A DNA stretch of 64,000 bases from Ruminococcus flavefaciens MA2007 (GCF_000621845.1 NZ_JHXF01000009.1:1-64000); one strand, 5' to 3'; positions 1-8,337 are shown, numbered from the stretch's first letter. A program made the numbers and translations. The notes: a model not told the origin generated them from the sequence alone.

Positions 1-6
1 AATATA

Positions 7-363
7 CAGCCCTACGTGAATAACCATAATACCCATGTAGAAATTTTATGCTTAATATTGAGAGAACCCCTTTTGAAAAAGGGGCTTCTCTCAAACTCTC
101 TCCCTAAAACTTTCGTTTTGTTTTTTCACAGATAGGGCGCACCTGCATTTTTGCAGGTCTTTTTTTATTTAAGAAGCGCCCTATCTGCGAAAAAACCAGA
201 TAAAAGTCTTTGGAAAGGGGTATGGGGGTGACTCCCCGCAGTGCGGGGAGATGTCACGCAGTGACAGAGGGGCGCGCCTCCGTCAGAGGAACCTTTCTTC
301 AGAAAGGTTTCCCCCATAATTAACTATAAGCTTCTATATAAGTACTATGGTTACGTAGGGCTG
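7..363. repeat. MITE-like palindromic repeat, copy 1
   Basis: The ends form terminal inverted repeats: CAGCCCTACGT at 7-17 pairs with ACGTAGGGCTG at 353-363, and similarity continues about 30 bp inward. Inside are a GAGAGAACCCC...GGGGCTTCTCTC hairpin and a long stem pairing AGATAGGGCGC with GCGCCCTATCT. A second copy lies at 36057-36340. Copy 1 has about 60 extra bases (229-289) made of three small palindromes. There is no coding capacity, so it fits a miniature inverted-repeat element. No target duplication could be assigned. Confidence 0.75.
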
Positions 364-370
364 GTTTTAT

Positions 371-410
371 GCAAAAAAAGATGCTGTCTGCGGGGGGAAT
401 TGCAGACAGC
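371..410 (-). terminator. Rho-independent terminator of the MATE gene
   Basis: On the minus strand GCTGTCTGC pairs with GCAGACAGC (402-410 with 383-391) around a C-rich loop and is followed by a run of T. It lies 50 bp past the stop codon of the MATE gene. Confidence 0.8.
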
Positions 411-459
411 GGAGGATAGAGGAATGGTGATATAGAACAGATCGCGTATCGATCTTGGA

Positions 460-1824
460 TCAGGCTGCGTGACTGAGCTTCTCAGGCATAGCCCGCGGAG
501 CTGCCATGTTTTTTTTGAGTGTGTGCTCAAAAGCGGTCATGTTGAGGAGAAGTGCTCCTATCCATGCCGAGGCTTCTGCATAAGCAGTAGCGCGGAATCC
601 GATGACAGGTATGAACAGGGCGATAACGCCTATTCTCAGTGCCATTTCAGCGATTCCCGATATCATTGGTATCATAGGCTTTCCAAAGCCCTGATTGCCG
701 TTGCGGAAGATGAAGAGGAAGTCAACTGCAAAGAGGAATATTCCGCATATTGGGAGATAAGTCTTTGCTATGGCTATGGGCTCTGAACCGCTTACCATTA
801 TCTTTGCAAGATATGTGGGCAGGAATACCATTACAGAGCCGAGTACCACATAGGCGATAGTAGCTATTGTAAGGCATACGTGAAGTCCCTCGCGGATACG
901 GTCAAATCTGCGTGCGCCGTAGTTCTGGCTGCTGAATGCAGACATTGCAAAGCCTGCTGTGCAAGCCGGCTGCATAAAGAGGTTGATGAACTTGCTGCAA
1001 GCGGAATATGCAGTAGTATAGGCAACTCCCAGACCGTTTACGAAATACTGGATTACCATGCAGCCAACAGCTGTAATGGAGTTCATAAGCGCCATTGGCA
1101 GACCGTTGCTGAAAAGCTCGCCGTAGAGAGCTCCGTTGCCGCGGAAGTCCTCTTTTGTGATGTTGAGGACATCTATCTTGCGGATACGTCTGAAGCATAT
1201 TGCCGCAGATACTATCTGTGAGAAGATAGTTGCTATTGCAGCTCCCTCAACGCCTGTTTTCAGCACGAATATGCAGAATGTATCGAGGAAGATGTTGACT
1301 ATGGTCGATATGATTATAGCTACAAAGGGTGTTTTGCTGTCACCCAGTGCGCGGAGTATGCAGGAGCAGAGATTGTATGCGATAGTGGCGATAAGTCCGC
1401 CGAAGATGAAGTAGCCGTATACAAGACCGTCGTGCATTATAGCTTCGTCTGTGCGGAGCAGGTGGAGTACGGGCTTTAAAAAGGCTGTGCTCAGCGCTGT
1501 CAGTGCCGCTGCTATGATAAAGCAGAGTATTGCCGATGAAGCAACGGAGCGGCGGAGCTTTGAGTAGTCCTTTGCGCCGAAGCTCTGTGCGGTGATCACC
1601 GAGAAGCCGTTGGCAAGTCCCATTGAAAAGCCGAATATAAGAAATGTAAGTGAGGACATATTGCCTACCGCTGCAAGAGCGTTGTCGCCCAGTCCTTTGC
1701 CGACTATGGCTGTATCAGCGATATTGTACATCTGCTGAAGCATATTTGTCAGCAGCATGGGGAAGTAGAATTTGAGAATGAGGGAGCTTACTTTTCCCTG
1801 TGTGAGGTCGTTTGCCTTTGCCAT
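460..1824 (-). CDS. MATE family efflux transporter
   Basis: A polytopic membrane protein of about 454 residues with the usual MATE/NorM length. The N-terminus matches the family: a short cytoplasmic stretch, then the first helix region with PMLLTNMLQQMYNIADTAIVG, and many hydrophobic segments follow. Such proteins export drugs or metabolites using a Na+ or H+ gradient; the substrate cannot be read from sequence. The ATG at 1824 is preferred over the ATG at 1830 because GGGGGT lies 7 bases before it and directly abuts the other. It is divergent from an AraC-type regulator 160 bp away, which may control it. A strong terminator follows. Confidence 0.88.
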   Translation of the reverse strand: MAKANDLTQGKVSSLILKFYFPMLLTNMLQQMYNIADTAIVGKGLGDNALAAVGNMSSLTFLIFGFSMGLANGFSVITAQSFGAKDYSKLRRSVASSAILCFIIAAALTALSTAFLKPVLHLLRTDEAIMHDGLVYGYFIFGGLIATIAYNLCSCILRALGDSKTPFVAIIISTIVNIFLDTFCIFVLKTGVEGAAIATIFSQIVSAAICFRRIRKIDVLNITKEDFRGNGALYGELFSNGLPMALMNSITAVGCMVIQYFVNGLGVAYTTAYSACSKFINLFMQPACTAGFAMSAFSSQNYGARRFDRIREGLHVCLTIATIAYVVLGSVMVFLPTYLAKIMVSGSEPIAIAKTYLPICGIFLFAVDFLFIFRNGNQGFGKPMIPMISGIAEMALRIGVIALFIPVIGFRATAYAEASAWIGALLLNMTAFEHTLKKNMAAPRAMPEKLSHAA

Positions 1825-1992
1825 ATCCATACCCCCTTGAAGCTTTGGTCCTTTGTGTTGTTTTCTGACTCTATTATAATCAAAACTCTCAGTAAATTAT
1901 ATCAGAACTATTGCTTTTATATCAAAAATAGGATATAATAGAATCAAAGCAACATATGAAAATAATATCGCAATTTCTGAAGGGGGGAGTTT

Positions 1993-2760
1993 ATGAAAAC
2001 AGACCGTGACCTTAACTACAGGCTGTATATCCAGCGCAGCGACGGCTTTACGCGGAATCCGTTCCAGAATGAGCTGAGCTATTACAGAACTATACAGGCA
2101 GGGGATGTGGAGGGCGTAAAACGACGCTTTGAGACAGTACGGAAGAATTTTTTTGCAGGCAAGGGAATTCTTTCTGACGATCCTGTGCGAAATATAGTCT
2201 ATCATTTTGTAACGGCAGTAGCACTTGTGTGCCGTTTTTGCGTTGAGGGAGGACTGCCCCATGATACGGCTTATACTCTCAGCGATATTTATATACAGCG
2301 AGCCGATAAGCTCAAAGACGTGGAAAAGGTGATAGACCTCTTTCTCGAAATGCAGCTGGATTTTGCGGAACGAATGAGAGTCCTCAAAAAGGAAAACGTC
2401 ATATCTATCCATGTGCGCAGATGTATCGACTACATATATGAGCACTTGCATGAGGAGCTGACGCTGAGTGTCCTTGCGGAATATGTAGGCTTGAATCAGT
2501 CGTACCTTTCCAAACTCTTTTCAAAGGAAACAGGAATGAGTGTGAAGTCCTTTGTCACTAAGGCGAAGATTTCAACAGCGGAGAACCTGCTGAAAAATTC
2601 GGATTTCACCTGCCTTGATATATCACTTGCACTTGGTTTTTCCTCCCAGAGCGCCTTTATCAGCGTTTTCAGAAAGGTCAACGGCATGACTCCGAAGAAG
2701 TACAGGGAAATGCACTATATGGACGTCATCGAAGCCGACAAAAAGGAGCAGAAGCGCTGA
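1993..2760 (+). CDS. AraC family transcriptional regulator
   Basis: 255 aa. The C-terminal third is an AraC/XylS double helix-turn-helix domain: ISIHVRRCIDYIYEHLHEEL, then LTLSVLAEYVGLNQSYLSKLF and a second HTH with DISLALGFSSQSAFISVFRK, ending in the hallmark GMTPKKYRE. The N-terminal ~140 residues are a helical sensor region of unknown ligand and not a clear cupin. An RBS (AAGGGGGG) lies upstream of the ATG. It is divergent from the MATE exporter and immediately followed by sfsA (TGA-ATG), so it may regulate the exporter and be co-transcribed with sfsA-dgt. Confidence 0.88.
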   Translation: MKTDRDLNYRLYIQRSDGFTRNPFQNELSYYRTIQAGDVEGVKRRFETVRKNFFAGKGILSDDPVRNIVYHFVTAVALVCRFCVEGGLPHDTAYTLSDIYIQRADKLKDVEKVIDLFLEMQLDFAERMRVLKKENVISIHVRRCIDYIYEHLHEELTLSVLAEYVGLNQSYLSKLFSKETGMSVKSFVTKAKISTAENLLKNSDFTCLDISLALGFSSQSAFISVFRKVNGMTPKKYREMHYMDVIEADKKEQKR

Positions 2761-3468
2761 ATGAAGTACAAAAATATTAAGGCGGCGGAGTTCATATCCC
2801 GTCCCAACAGATTTATTGCTAAGGTGCGTATAGACGGAAACGAGGAGACTGTTCACGTTAAGAATACGGGCAGATGCAGAGAGCTCCTTACAGAGGGCTG
2901 TACCGTTTATCTTGAAGAGTCGGACAATCCAAACCGTAAGACAAGATACGACCTTGTTGCTGTGGAAAAGCTGAGAAGCGGCAAGTCGCCACTGCTGGTG
3001 AATATGGACTCCCAGATACCCAATGCCGCAGCTGAGGAATGGCTGAGAAAAGGGGAGCTCTTTTCAAAGCAGGCTGAGATTCGCCGCGAGTTTACATACG
3101 GGGAGTCTCGTTTCGATTTCCGCATAGAGGACGGGGGAAAGGTCTCGTTCCTTGAAGTCAAGGGAGTTACCCTTGAAAACGACGGTACAGCAAGCTTTCC
3201 CGACGCTCCCACTGAGCGCGGTGTGAAGCATATCCACGAGCTTATCCGCGCACATAAAGAGGGCTTCGGCGCATATATCCTATTTGTGGTACAGATGAAA
3301 GAGATTCGGGAGCTTCGCCCCAATGACGCTACACACAGAGCATTCGGCGACGCTCTGAGGCTTGCAGAGCGTGAGGGCGTTAAGATACTTGCATACGACT
3401 GTATAGTTACTCCCGACAGCATGACTATAGATAAACCAATTCCCATAAGAACGGAGCTGAATATATGA
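2761..3468 (+). CDS. sfsA: Sugar fermentation stimulation protein homolog SfsA
   Basis: 235 aa, the normal SfsA length. Family features include the N-terminal OB-like domain (FIAKVRIDGNEETVHVKNTGR) and the nuclease-like domain with RFDFRIE...FLEVKGVTLE and the downstream FPDAPTERGVKHIHEL segment; the D/E-x-K pattern resembles PD-(D/E)XK nucleases. SfsA proteins bind DNA, and a nuclease activity has been proposed. The start abuts the stop of the AraC gene and the stop overlaps the dgt start (ATGA), so the three genes are probably translationally coupled. Confidence 0.92.
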   Translation: MKYKNIKAAEFISRPNRFIAKVRIDGNEETVHVKNTGRCRELLTEGCTVYLEESDNPNRKTRYDLVAVEKLRSGKSPLLVNMDSQIPNAAAEEWLRKGELFSKQAEIRREFTYGESRFDFRIEDGGKVSFLEVKGVTLENDGTASFPDAPTERGVKHIHELIRAHKEGFGAYILFVVQMKEIRELRPNDATHRAFGDALRLAEREGVKILAYDCIVTPDSMTIDKPIPIRTELNI

Positions 3469-4889
3469 ACTGGAAAGAACTGCTTTGCGAAAAAAGACGC
3501 AGGAGCTACTCGACATCGGCTGTCAGCGCCGATCCGAGAAACGAATTTCAGAAAGACTACCACAGAATTATCGGCAGCGCTTCATTCCGACGTTTGCAGG
3601 ACAAGACGCAGGTATTCCCACTTGACAGGGGAGACTTCGTCCGTACTCGTCTCACTCATTCGCTGGAGGTCTCATCATTTGCAAAATCCCTTGGACAGAT
3701 GATATTCCGTAATATACTGCAATACAAAAAGGACAGCGAGCTTCAGGAGTCCGATATTGAGAAGATATGCAGTATTCTCGAATGTGCAGGACTTGTACAC
3801 GATATCGGAAATCCTCCCTTCGGTCATTTCGGCGAGGACTACGTCCGTGACTGGTTCAGGAGAAATCTCCCGAAAATGGAGTTTGACGGCAAGAAGCTTG
3901 ACGAGCTACTCACGCCGCAGATGATGGGAGACCTGTGCAATTTCGAGGGCAATGCGCAGGCGCTGAGACTGCTGACAAAGCTGCATTTTCTCGTTGACGG
4001 CAACGGCATGAACCTGACCTATCCGCTGCTCAATACTATTATAAAGTACCCCGTGCCGTCCACAGGGATAAACAAGAAAAGCGGCAATATCAAGGACAAG
4101 AAAATGGGCTATTACTACGCAGACAGGGAGATATTCGAGGATATCGTGAGCTCCACGGGAGCAGTGGACTGCCGTCACCCTTTGGCGTTTATCCTTGAAG
4201 CCGCCGACGATATCGCATACAAGACTGCCGATACCGAGGACGCTGTGAAAAAGGGCTTTATCAGCTATTCCCAGCTTCTTTATGAGCTGAAAAATACCTA
4301 TATGGACAAGTGTGCCGACGAGGGCGAGCACGAGGAGTACCGCAGAGCTGTTGAAAAGCTTGAATCCTACTATGCACAGGCGTTGGAGAACGGTTTGTCA
4401 TCTCCCGAGCAGAATGCAGTCCAGCGCTGGATAATCTATGTGCAGGGCGTTCTGCTGAGATGTGCCGCTTACGGCTTCACCAGCAACTACAGCGCTATCA
4501 TGGAGGGAACTTTCCCCAAGGAGATAATCGCAGTCTCTTACGGAAGCACTCTTGCCTATGCGCTGGGCGATATGGCTTACCGCTTCGTGTTTAAATCTAA
4601 GGAGATATACAAGCTTGAAGTGGCGGCAGGGGAGATATACGAATTTCTCCTTGACAAGTTCACCCGTGCGGCTGTGCTTTACGATACGGAGCTTGAAAGC
4701 TCTGCCATTGAACAGCGCGTCATGCGGCTCATATCCGAGAACTATATCCGCGCCTACAAGGTCAGCGCCGAGGGAAAGTCCGAGGCTGAGAAGCTCTATC
4801 TCCGCCTTATGCTTGTGACAGACTACATCTGCGGCATGACCGACGGCTACGCGAGAAAACTTTACAGGGAGCTGAGCGGAATTGAGTGA
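3465..4889 (+). CDS. dgt: Deoxyguanosinetriphosphate triphosphohydrolase (dGTPase)
   Basis: 474 aa HD-domain phosphohydrolase that hydrolyses dGTP (or other dNTPs) to the nucleoside and triphosphate. The N-terminal signature for dGTPases is present (FRRLQDKTQVFPL, then TRLTHSLEVSS). The HD motif is in LVHDIGNPPFGHFGE, a metal-binding aspartate is in LEAADDIAYKTADTED, and NFEGNAQALRLLTKL matches the family. The length resembles the enterobacterial-type Dgt group. It overlaps sfsA by 4 bp and the channel gene by 8 bp. Confidence 0.92.
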   Translation: MNWKELLCEKRRRSYSTSAVSADPRNEFQKDYHRIIGSASFRRLQDKTQVFPLDRGDFVRTRLTHSLEVSSFAKSLGQMIFRNILQYKKDSELQESDIEKICSILECAGLVHDIGNPPFGHFGEDYVRDWFRRNLPKMEFDGKKLDELLTPQMMGDLCNFEGNAQALRLLTKLHFLVDGNGMNLTYPLLNTIIKYPVPSTGINKKSGNIKDKKMGYYYADREIFEDIVSSTGAVDCRHPLAFILEAADDIAYKTADTEDAVKKGFISYSQLLYELKNTYMDKCADEGEHEEYRRAVEKLESYYAQALENGLSSPEQNAVQRWIIYVQGVLLRCAAYGFTSNYSAIMEGTFPKEIIAVSYGSTLAYALGDMAYRFVFKSKEIYKLEVAAGEIYEFLLDKFTRAAVLYDTELESSAIEQRVMRLISENYIRAYKVSAEGKSEAEKLYLRLMLVTDYICGMTDGYARKLYRELSGIE

Positions 4890-5853
4890 CAAGACAAGAA
4901 AAAGCGCAAAGAAGCGCATTTTTGACATTATCCAGATAGGCAACAGAAACGACCTGCCCAGCCTGCTGTTCGATTACTTCATAGTGGCGGTCATATTGCT
5001 GAACATCACCATAGTCTTTCTCGGTACATTTGACGAGCTTTCGGGCTATTCCACGCTGTTTCGAGCCGTTGAGACCGTTACCGTGGGAGTTTTCTGTATC
5101 GAGTATATCCTGCGTATCTGGACTGCCGACCTGCTCTATCCCAAGAAAAGTCCAATGGGTGCAAGGCTGTGTTTTCTACGCTCCTTTGACGGTATCGTTG
5201 ACCTGCTGACCATACTGCCGTTTTTCTTCCTCAGCGGATTTATCGTGTTCCGTATGCTGAGAGTTGTGCGGATACTTCATCTGTTCAGAGTAAACGCCCA
5301 TTACGACTCGTTCCACGTCATAACCACGGTTCTTGTGGAGAAAAAGAACCAGATAATATCATCGGTATTTATAATAATCGTGCTTATGCTGGCTTCGTCG
5401 CTGGGTATCTACAGCGCCGAGCATGATGCTCAGCCGGGAGTGTTCAAAAACGCCTTTTCGGGTATATGGTGGAGCGTTTCCACGCTTCTCACCGTGGGCT
5501 ACGGAGATATCTATCCCGTGACAGCCATAGGCAAGATAATGGCTATCCTCAGCGCCTTTCTCGGCGTGGGAGCAGTTGCTGTCCCTACAGGTATCATCAG
5601 TGCAGGTTTCGTTGAGCAGTACACCAAGAAGCAGTACTCCGACGTGCGTTTCAGCGACATTGACGAAGTCGGGGAGGTCCTTGTTGATAAGGAAAGTGCA
5701 TTCAGGGGACTGACAGTTGTGGAGGCTGACGAGAGGTTCAACGTCCGTATCCTTGTGATCCTCCGCGGAGAGCTGACCATAATGCCTGTGGACGACTTAC
5801 GTATCAAGCAAAATGATATACTTATTGTGCGCAGTGATAAGATAGTTAAGTGA
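4882..5853 (+). CDS. Voltage-gated-type potassium channel with C-terminal TrkA-C (RCK) domain
   Basis: 323 aa. Residues ~25-220 hold six predicted membrane segments with an S4-like helix (FRMLRVVRILHLFR, reduced positive charge) and a pore loop carrying the K+ selectivity filter LTVGYGDIYP. The C-terminal ~70 residues (FRGLTVVEADERFNVRILVI...DILIVRSDK) match a TrkA-C regulatory domain. It starts with TTG at 4882, reading S-D-K-T-R, inside the end of dgt (8-bp overlap); no better ATG precedes the first helix. A role in K+ efflux or potential control is inferred. Confidence 0.85.
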   Translation: MSDKTRKSAKKRIFDIIQIGNRNDLPSLLFDYFIVAVILLNITIVFLGTFDELSGYSTLFRAVETVTVGVFCIEYILRIWTADLLYPKKSPMGARLCFLRSFDGIVDLLTILPFFFLSGFIVFRMLRVVRILHLFRVNAHYDSFHVITTVLVEKKNQIISSVFIIIVLMLASSLGIYSAEHDAQPGVFKNAFSGIWWSVSTLLTVGYGDIYPVTAIGKIMAILSAFLGVGAVAVPTGIISAGFVEQYTKKQYSDVRFSDIDEVGEVLVDKESAFRGLTVVEADERFNVRILVILRGELTIMPVDDLRIKQNDILIVRSDKIVK

Positions 5854-5920
5854 ATTTTTTACATAAATATAAAATAAGGTGCAATATTTGTTAAGAATCT
5901 CCAAATAATGCTTCCCCTTA

Positions 5921-5949
5921 TTGACATTAGTGAATATAAATGTTATAAT
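5921..5949 (+). promoter_or_regulatory. Sigma-A type promoter of a candidate small RNA
   Basis: TTGACA (5921-5926), a 17-bp spacer, then TATAAT (5944-5949): a perfect housekeeping consensus. No annotated gene follows on this strand, so it drives a free-standing transcript. Confidence 0.85.
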
Positions 5950-5955
5950 ATACTT

Positions 5956-6089
5956 GCGAAAATAATTGGGTTATTATTTGAGCGTGACCAAAGTCGGCTA
6001 TCTGCACAACAGCTGTACGGAGGTAATTTCTTTGTAATGGACAAATCAGAGGAGCTGTATTCATAGGCGAATACAGCTTTTGTCCTTTT
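5956..6089 (+). ncRNA. Candidate small RNA (~130 nt) containing a 9-codon ORF
   Basis: Transcript predicted between the perfect promoter above and a strong terminator-like hairpin at 6039-6085, in which GGACAAA pairs with TTTGTCC and AGCTGTATTC with GAATACAGCT, followed by TTTT. A mini-ORF starts at 6037 (Met-Asp-Lys-Ser-Glu-Glu-Leu-Tyr-Ser, stop), 12 bases after GGAGGT, and lies inside the hairpin. No riboswitch or RNA family was recognised. The next gene downstream is convergent, so it is not a leader of a same-strand gene. Confidence 0.5.
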
Positions 6090-6108
6090 ATGGCGGATAA
6101 TAAAAGTA

Positions 6109-6132
6109 AAAGGTCTCCCGAGGGAGACCTTT
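6109..6132. terminator. Bidirectional terminator
   Basis: AAGGTCTCCC and GGGAGACCTT form a perfect stem separated by two bases. It sits 8 bp past the stop of the anti-sigma-like gene and can also stop transcription from the left. Confidence 0.75.
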
Positions 6133-6139
6133 CGTGTTT

Positions 6140-7270
6140 TTATGAACCGCAGAACAGCTCGTAGAGTCTGTCGGGCATTGGAGCATCACCACAGTCAGTT
6201 CCGTCTGTTCCATACCTCATTACCCATTTATGTTCAAAGTTAAGTGCGTATACTCTGTTGTTATCATTGCTATCTATGAGATAAGTATTTGGTGCTTCAT
6301 ATTCGGTTACCGCAAATTCAGCTGCGGTGATTTGTCTGTATTGGATGCTTCTGAGTATCTCAAACATTTCTGGACACTGGTACGAACGCCATGTTACATT
6401 TGAAGCTTTGGTACATGGCAGATGTATTACCCAAGGCTCTGTTGTATCGGGAGTTTCTTCTTCCTGATAGTACCTTGTAGGCTGCATATTGATAGAGTTG
6501 ATATTTTCAGTCAACCAGTTAATTATATCGTCTGGCAGAACAGCTTCTGCATCAATACCGTTTTTCCATATATATTTGCCATGTAAATTGATCCAGTATA
6601 TCTGTCCGTCATCAGTTGTCAGCTTATACTCGGGAAGTCCGTCACAGGTAATGGGAATATAGTTAAGGTTTGCAAGTCTTGCAAATATTTCGGACTTTGA
6701 TGTGTTTGTTTTTGTTTCGGCAACAGTTGTGACAGTGCTCGTTGACGCTTTTTTAGTCGTAATCTTAGTTGTTGTCTGAGGAAAGGTGCCTTTTTCTGAA
6801 ACTGTTGACTTCTTTTCATCGGTAGCGGATTGGGAGTCCACAACAGCAGGCTTTTTCTCCTCATTTGCATTAGTTGTGGGAGCTGTATTTGTGCTTTCCT
6901 TTGTTTCTTTCTCTTTATCCTTTTCTTTCTTGGTTGCAGCTTCGGTGCTTTCCGTCTGCTTATCTTCGGCTGCCGTGGTACTTTCCGTAGCAGGAGGTAT
7001 CACTACCTCAGACGGCTCGATATGCCTTGTGGGACGGTGCTTGTGTAGCAGAGCTCCTATACCGCCGAAGCCTGCTATAAGTATGAATGCCGAGGCGAGA
7101 GCGGCTATGCGCTGCCACCTTATACCGCTGCGGACTTCAACTCCTGATACAGTAATAGCAGACTCATCTTCTGTGGAGCGTTTTGTCGATGTTTCGGAGC
7201 TTATCTCGGCTTCTCTGATAAGGTCGTCGTCGATGAGGTCAATGGCTTCAAATAATTTCATTTTATTCAT
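6140..7270 (-). CDS. Membrane anti-sigma-like protein with Thr-rich linker (pair 4)
   Basis: 376 aa. Residues 1-50 are cytoplasmic and acidic, with LIDDDLIREAE. One membrane helix follows at about residues 53-73 (IAALASAFILIAGFGGIGALL), then a ~110-residue extracytoplasmic linker rich in Thr, Lys and Glu, then a C-terminal ~170-residue domain without a recognised family. The start overlaps the stop of the sigma gene by 8 bp, the usual arrangement for an ECF sigma and its membrane anti-sigma. ATG 7270 follows AGAGGG by 8 bases. The anti-sigma role is inferred from context and topology; no zinc-binding HxxxCxxC motif is visible. Confidence 0.65.
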   Translation of the reverse strand: MNKMKLFEAIDLIDDDLIREAEISSETSTKRSTEDESAITVSGVEVRSGIRWQRIAALASAFILIAGFGGIGALLHKHRPTRHIEPSEVVIPPATESTTAAEDKQTESTEAATKKEKDKEKETKESTNTAPTTNANEEKKPAVVDSQSATDEKKSTVSEKGTFPQTTTKITTKKASTSTVTTVAETKTNTSKSEIFARLANLNYIPITCDGLPEYKLTTDDGQIYWINLHGKYIWKNGIDAEAVLPDDIINWLTENINSINMQPTRYYQEEETPDTTEPWVIHLPCTKASNVTWRSYQCPEMFEILRSIQYRQITAAEFAVTEYEAPNTYLIDSNDNNRVYALNFEHKWVMRYGTDGTDCGDAPMPDRLYELFCGS

Positions 7271-7817
7271 GCTCGAAACCCTCTTTCTTCAAAAATTCCT
7301 TTAGCTTCTTTCTTGTCCGAAAAAGATATGTGGCAACTGTTTTCTCGTTCATGCTGAAATACTCGGCTATCTTTGAAAGGCTGTCGCCGTACCAGTAGCG
7401 CCGCACGAAAATTTTGCGGTGACGCTCGTCCTGAGTTCGCAGGAAGCGGCTTATGACCTCCGCCAGTTTCTTTGCGGACATATCGTCCTGCTGTTTGTCG
7501 GGGATACACTCGGCAAGCTCGTCCAGCGATACGCTCAGCTGTGAGCTGCGCTTGGCTGCGGTGTTGTATTTCAGGCGGTCTATAGCCTTGTTCTTGACTA
7601 TTCGGCACAGATATGTTTTCAGGTCGTCAGGCTCGTCGGGCGGTACCCTGTTCCATATGTCATAATAGGCGGTGTTTATGCACTCCTCTATGTCCTCGCG
7701 CTGGGAAAGGATATTGCCTGCGATATGACAGCATAATCTGTCGTATTTCAGCTTTAGCTCGGTAATTGCCTGTTCATCTCTGTTTCGGAAAAGTTCGATT
7801 ATACTTTTATCATTCAT
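7263..7817 (-). CDS. RNA polymerase sigma factor, ECF type (pair 4)
   Basis: 184 aa with regions 2 and 4 of sigma-70. Region 2 spans about residues 10-90 (EDIEECINTAYYDIWN, LKTYLCRIVKNKAIDRLK); region 4 contains RHRKIFVRRYWYGDSLSKIAEYFSMNEKTVATYLFRTRKKLKEFL. The start is the ATG at 7817 behind AAAGGAGGAG. An upstream extension to 7919 would run into the tRNA terminator hairpin and is not used. It is co-transcribed with the membrane anti-sigma-like gene. Its sequence differs from the three mutually similar sigma factors nearby, so it probably reads a different promoter. Confidence 0.88.
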   Translation of the reverse strand: MNDKSIIELFRNRDEQAITELKLKYDRLCCHIAGNILSQREDIEECINTAYYDIWNRVPPDEPDDLKTYLCRIVKNKAIDRLKYNTAAKRSSQLSVSLDELAECIPDKQQDDMSAKKLAEVISRFLRTQDERHRKIFVRRYWYGDSLSKIAEYFSMNEKTVATYLFRTRKKLKEFLKKEGFEHE

Positions 7818-7896
7818 GTGTGCTCCTCCTTTCGGGAGGTTGAGGTCCCTCTTGCTTATATAGTCGATTTTGGCAGGGAGATATTTCACTTTTGGG

Positions 7897-7932
7897 CAAA
7901 AAAATCCGCGCTCCACCAAAAAGTGAAGCGCG
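7897..7932 (-). terminator. Terminator of tRNA-Leu
   Basis: On the minus strand CGCGCTTCAC pairs with GTGGAGCGCG (7907-7932) and is followed by a T-run, 16 bp past the tRNA 3' end. Confidence 0.85.
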
Positions 7933-7947
7933 AACCCTCATTATAAG

Positions 7948-8031
7948 TGCGGATAACAGGACTTGAACCTGCATGAACTTGCGTTCATATGGACCTGAAC
8001 CATACGCGTCTGCCAATTCCGCCATATCCGC
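7948..8031 (-). tRNA. tRNA-Leu (CAG anticodon)
   Basis: 84-nt class II tRNA. The 7-bp acceptor stem GCGGATA/TATCCGC with A discriminator, the D-arm, an anticodon stem TATGG/CCATA with loop TTCAGGT (anticodon CAG), a variable arm and a TTCAAGT T-loop are all visible on the minus strand. CCA is not encoded. It has its own promoter and terminator. Confidence 0.93.
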
Positions 8032-8057
8032 ATATGTCTGAAATTTTTCACACGGCA

Positions 8058-8144
8058 CAGACTTACCGAGGCGGACTGTAAAACCAGTAGCTCCGCAGTA
8101 CCATAATATTTTATCACAAAACGGAGAGCTTGTCAAGCTTTTTT
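8058..8144 (-). repeat. Promoter-leader repeat, copy 1 (functional, before tRNA-Leu)
   Basis: This 87-bp segment recurs without gaps at 18683-18769 with nine differences. It comprises the promoter and a leader hairpin in which GCGGA pairs with TCCGC, with an inner CTG/CAG stem. Here it directly precedes tRNA-Leu on the minus strand. Confidence 0.8.
8108..8136 (-). promoter_or_regulatory. Promoter of tRNA-Leu
   Basis: On the minus strand TTGACA (8136-8131), a 17-bp spacer, then TAAAAT (8113-8108). Transcription would start near 8100, giving a ~70-nt leader before the tRNA. Confidence 0.85.
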
Positions 8145-8265
8145 AGAAAAATATTTTGTGATTGTTTTAGAAACTTATAAATACTTGGTTTATTACTGTA
8201 AAAAGTTATTGAAATGACTATAAAACCGTGATAAAATGGTTAAAAATAAAAAATATCTTCGATGA

Positions 8266-8298
8266 CTTAGAGTTTTGATGAAAAAAAGGTACTAATAA
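8266..8298 (+). promoter_or_regulatory. Candidate ECF promoter, module 1
   Basis: CTTAGAGTTTT (8266-8276) followed 26 bases from its start by CTAATAAGTGAAGG. The same pair of blocks (CTTAGTGTTTT ... CTAATAAGT, 27 bases) lies before the sigma gene of module 2. This suggests an autoregulated ECF promoter. The spacing and sequences are read directly; the function is inferred. Confidence 0.5.
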
Positions 8299-8337
8299 GT
8301 GAAGGGATAAATAATATCCCTGAGAGGAGGAACCCAC

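Noticed and set aside
7818..7919. Longer N-terminus for the sigma factor of pair 4
   Set aside because: It would run into the tRNA-Leu terminator hairpin and lacks an RBS; ATG 7817 has AAAGGAGGAG.
8058..8100. A tRNA-Tyr-like anticodon arm (GCGGACTGTAAA) in the tRNA-Leu leader
   Set aside because: The stem does not pair as a tRNA arm and no acceptor or T-arm is present; it forms a different hairpin shared with copy 2.
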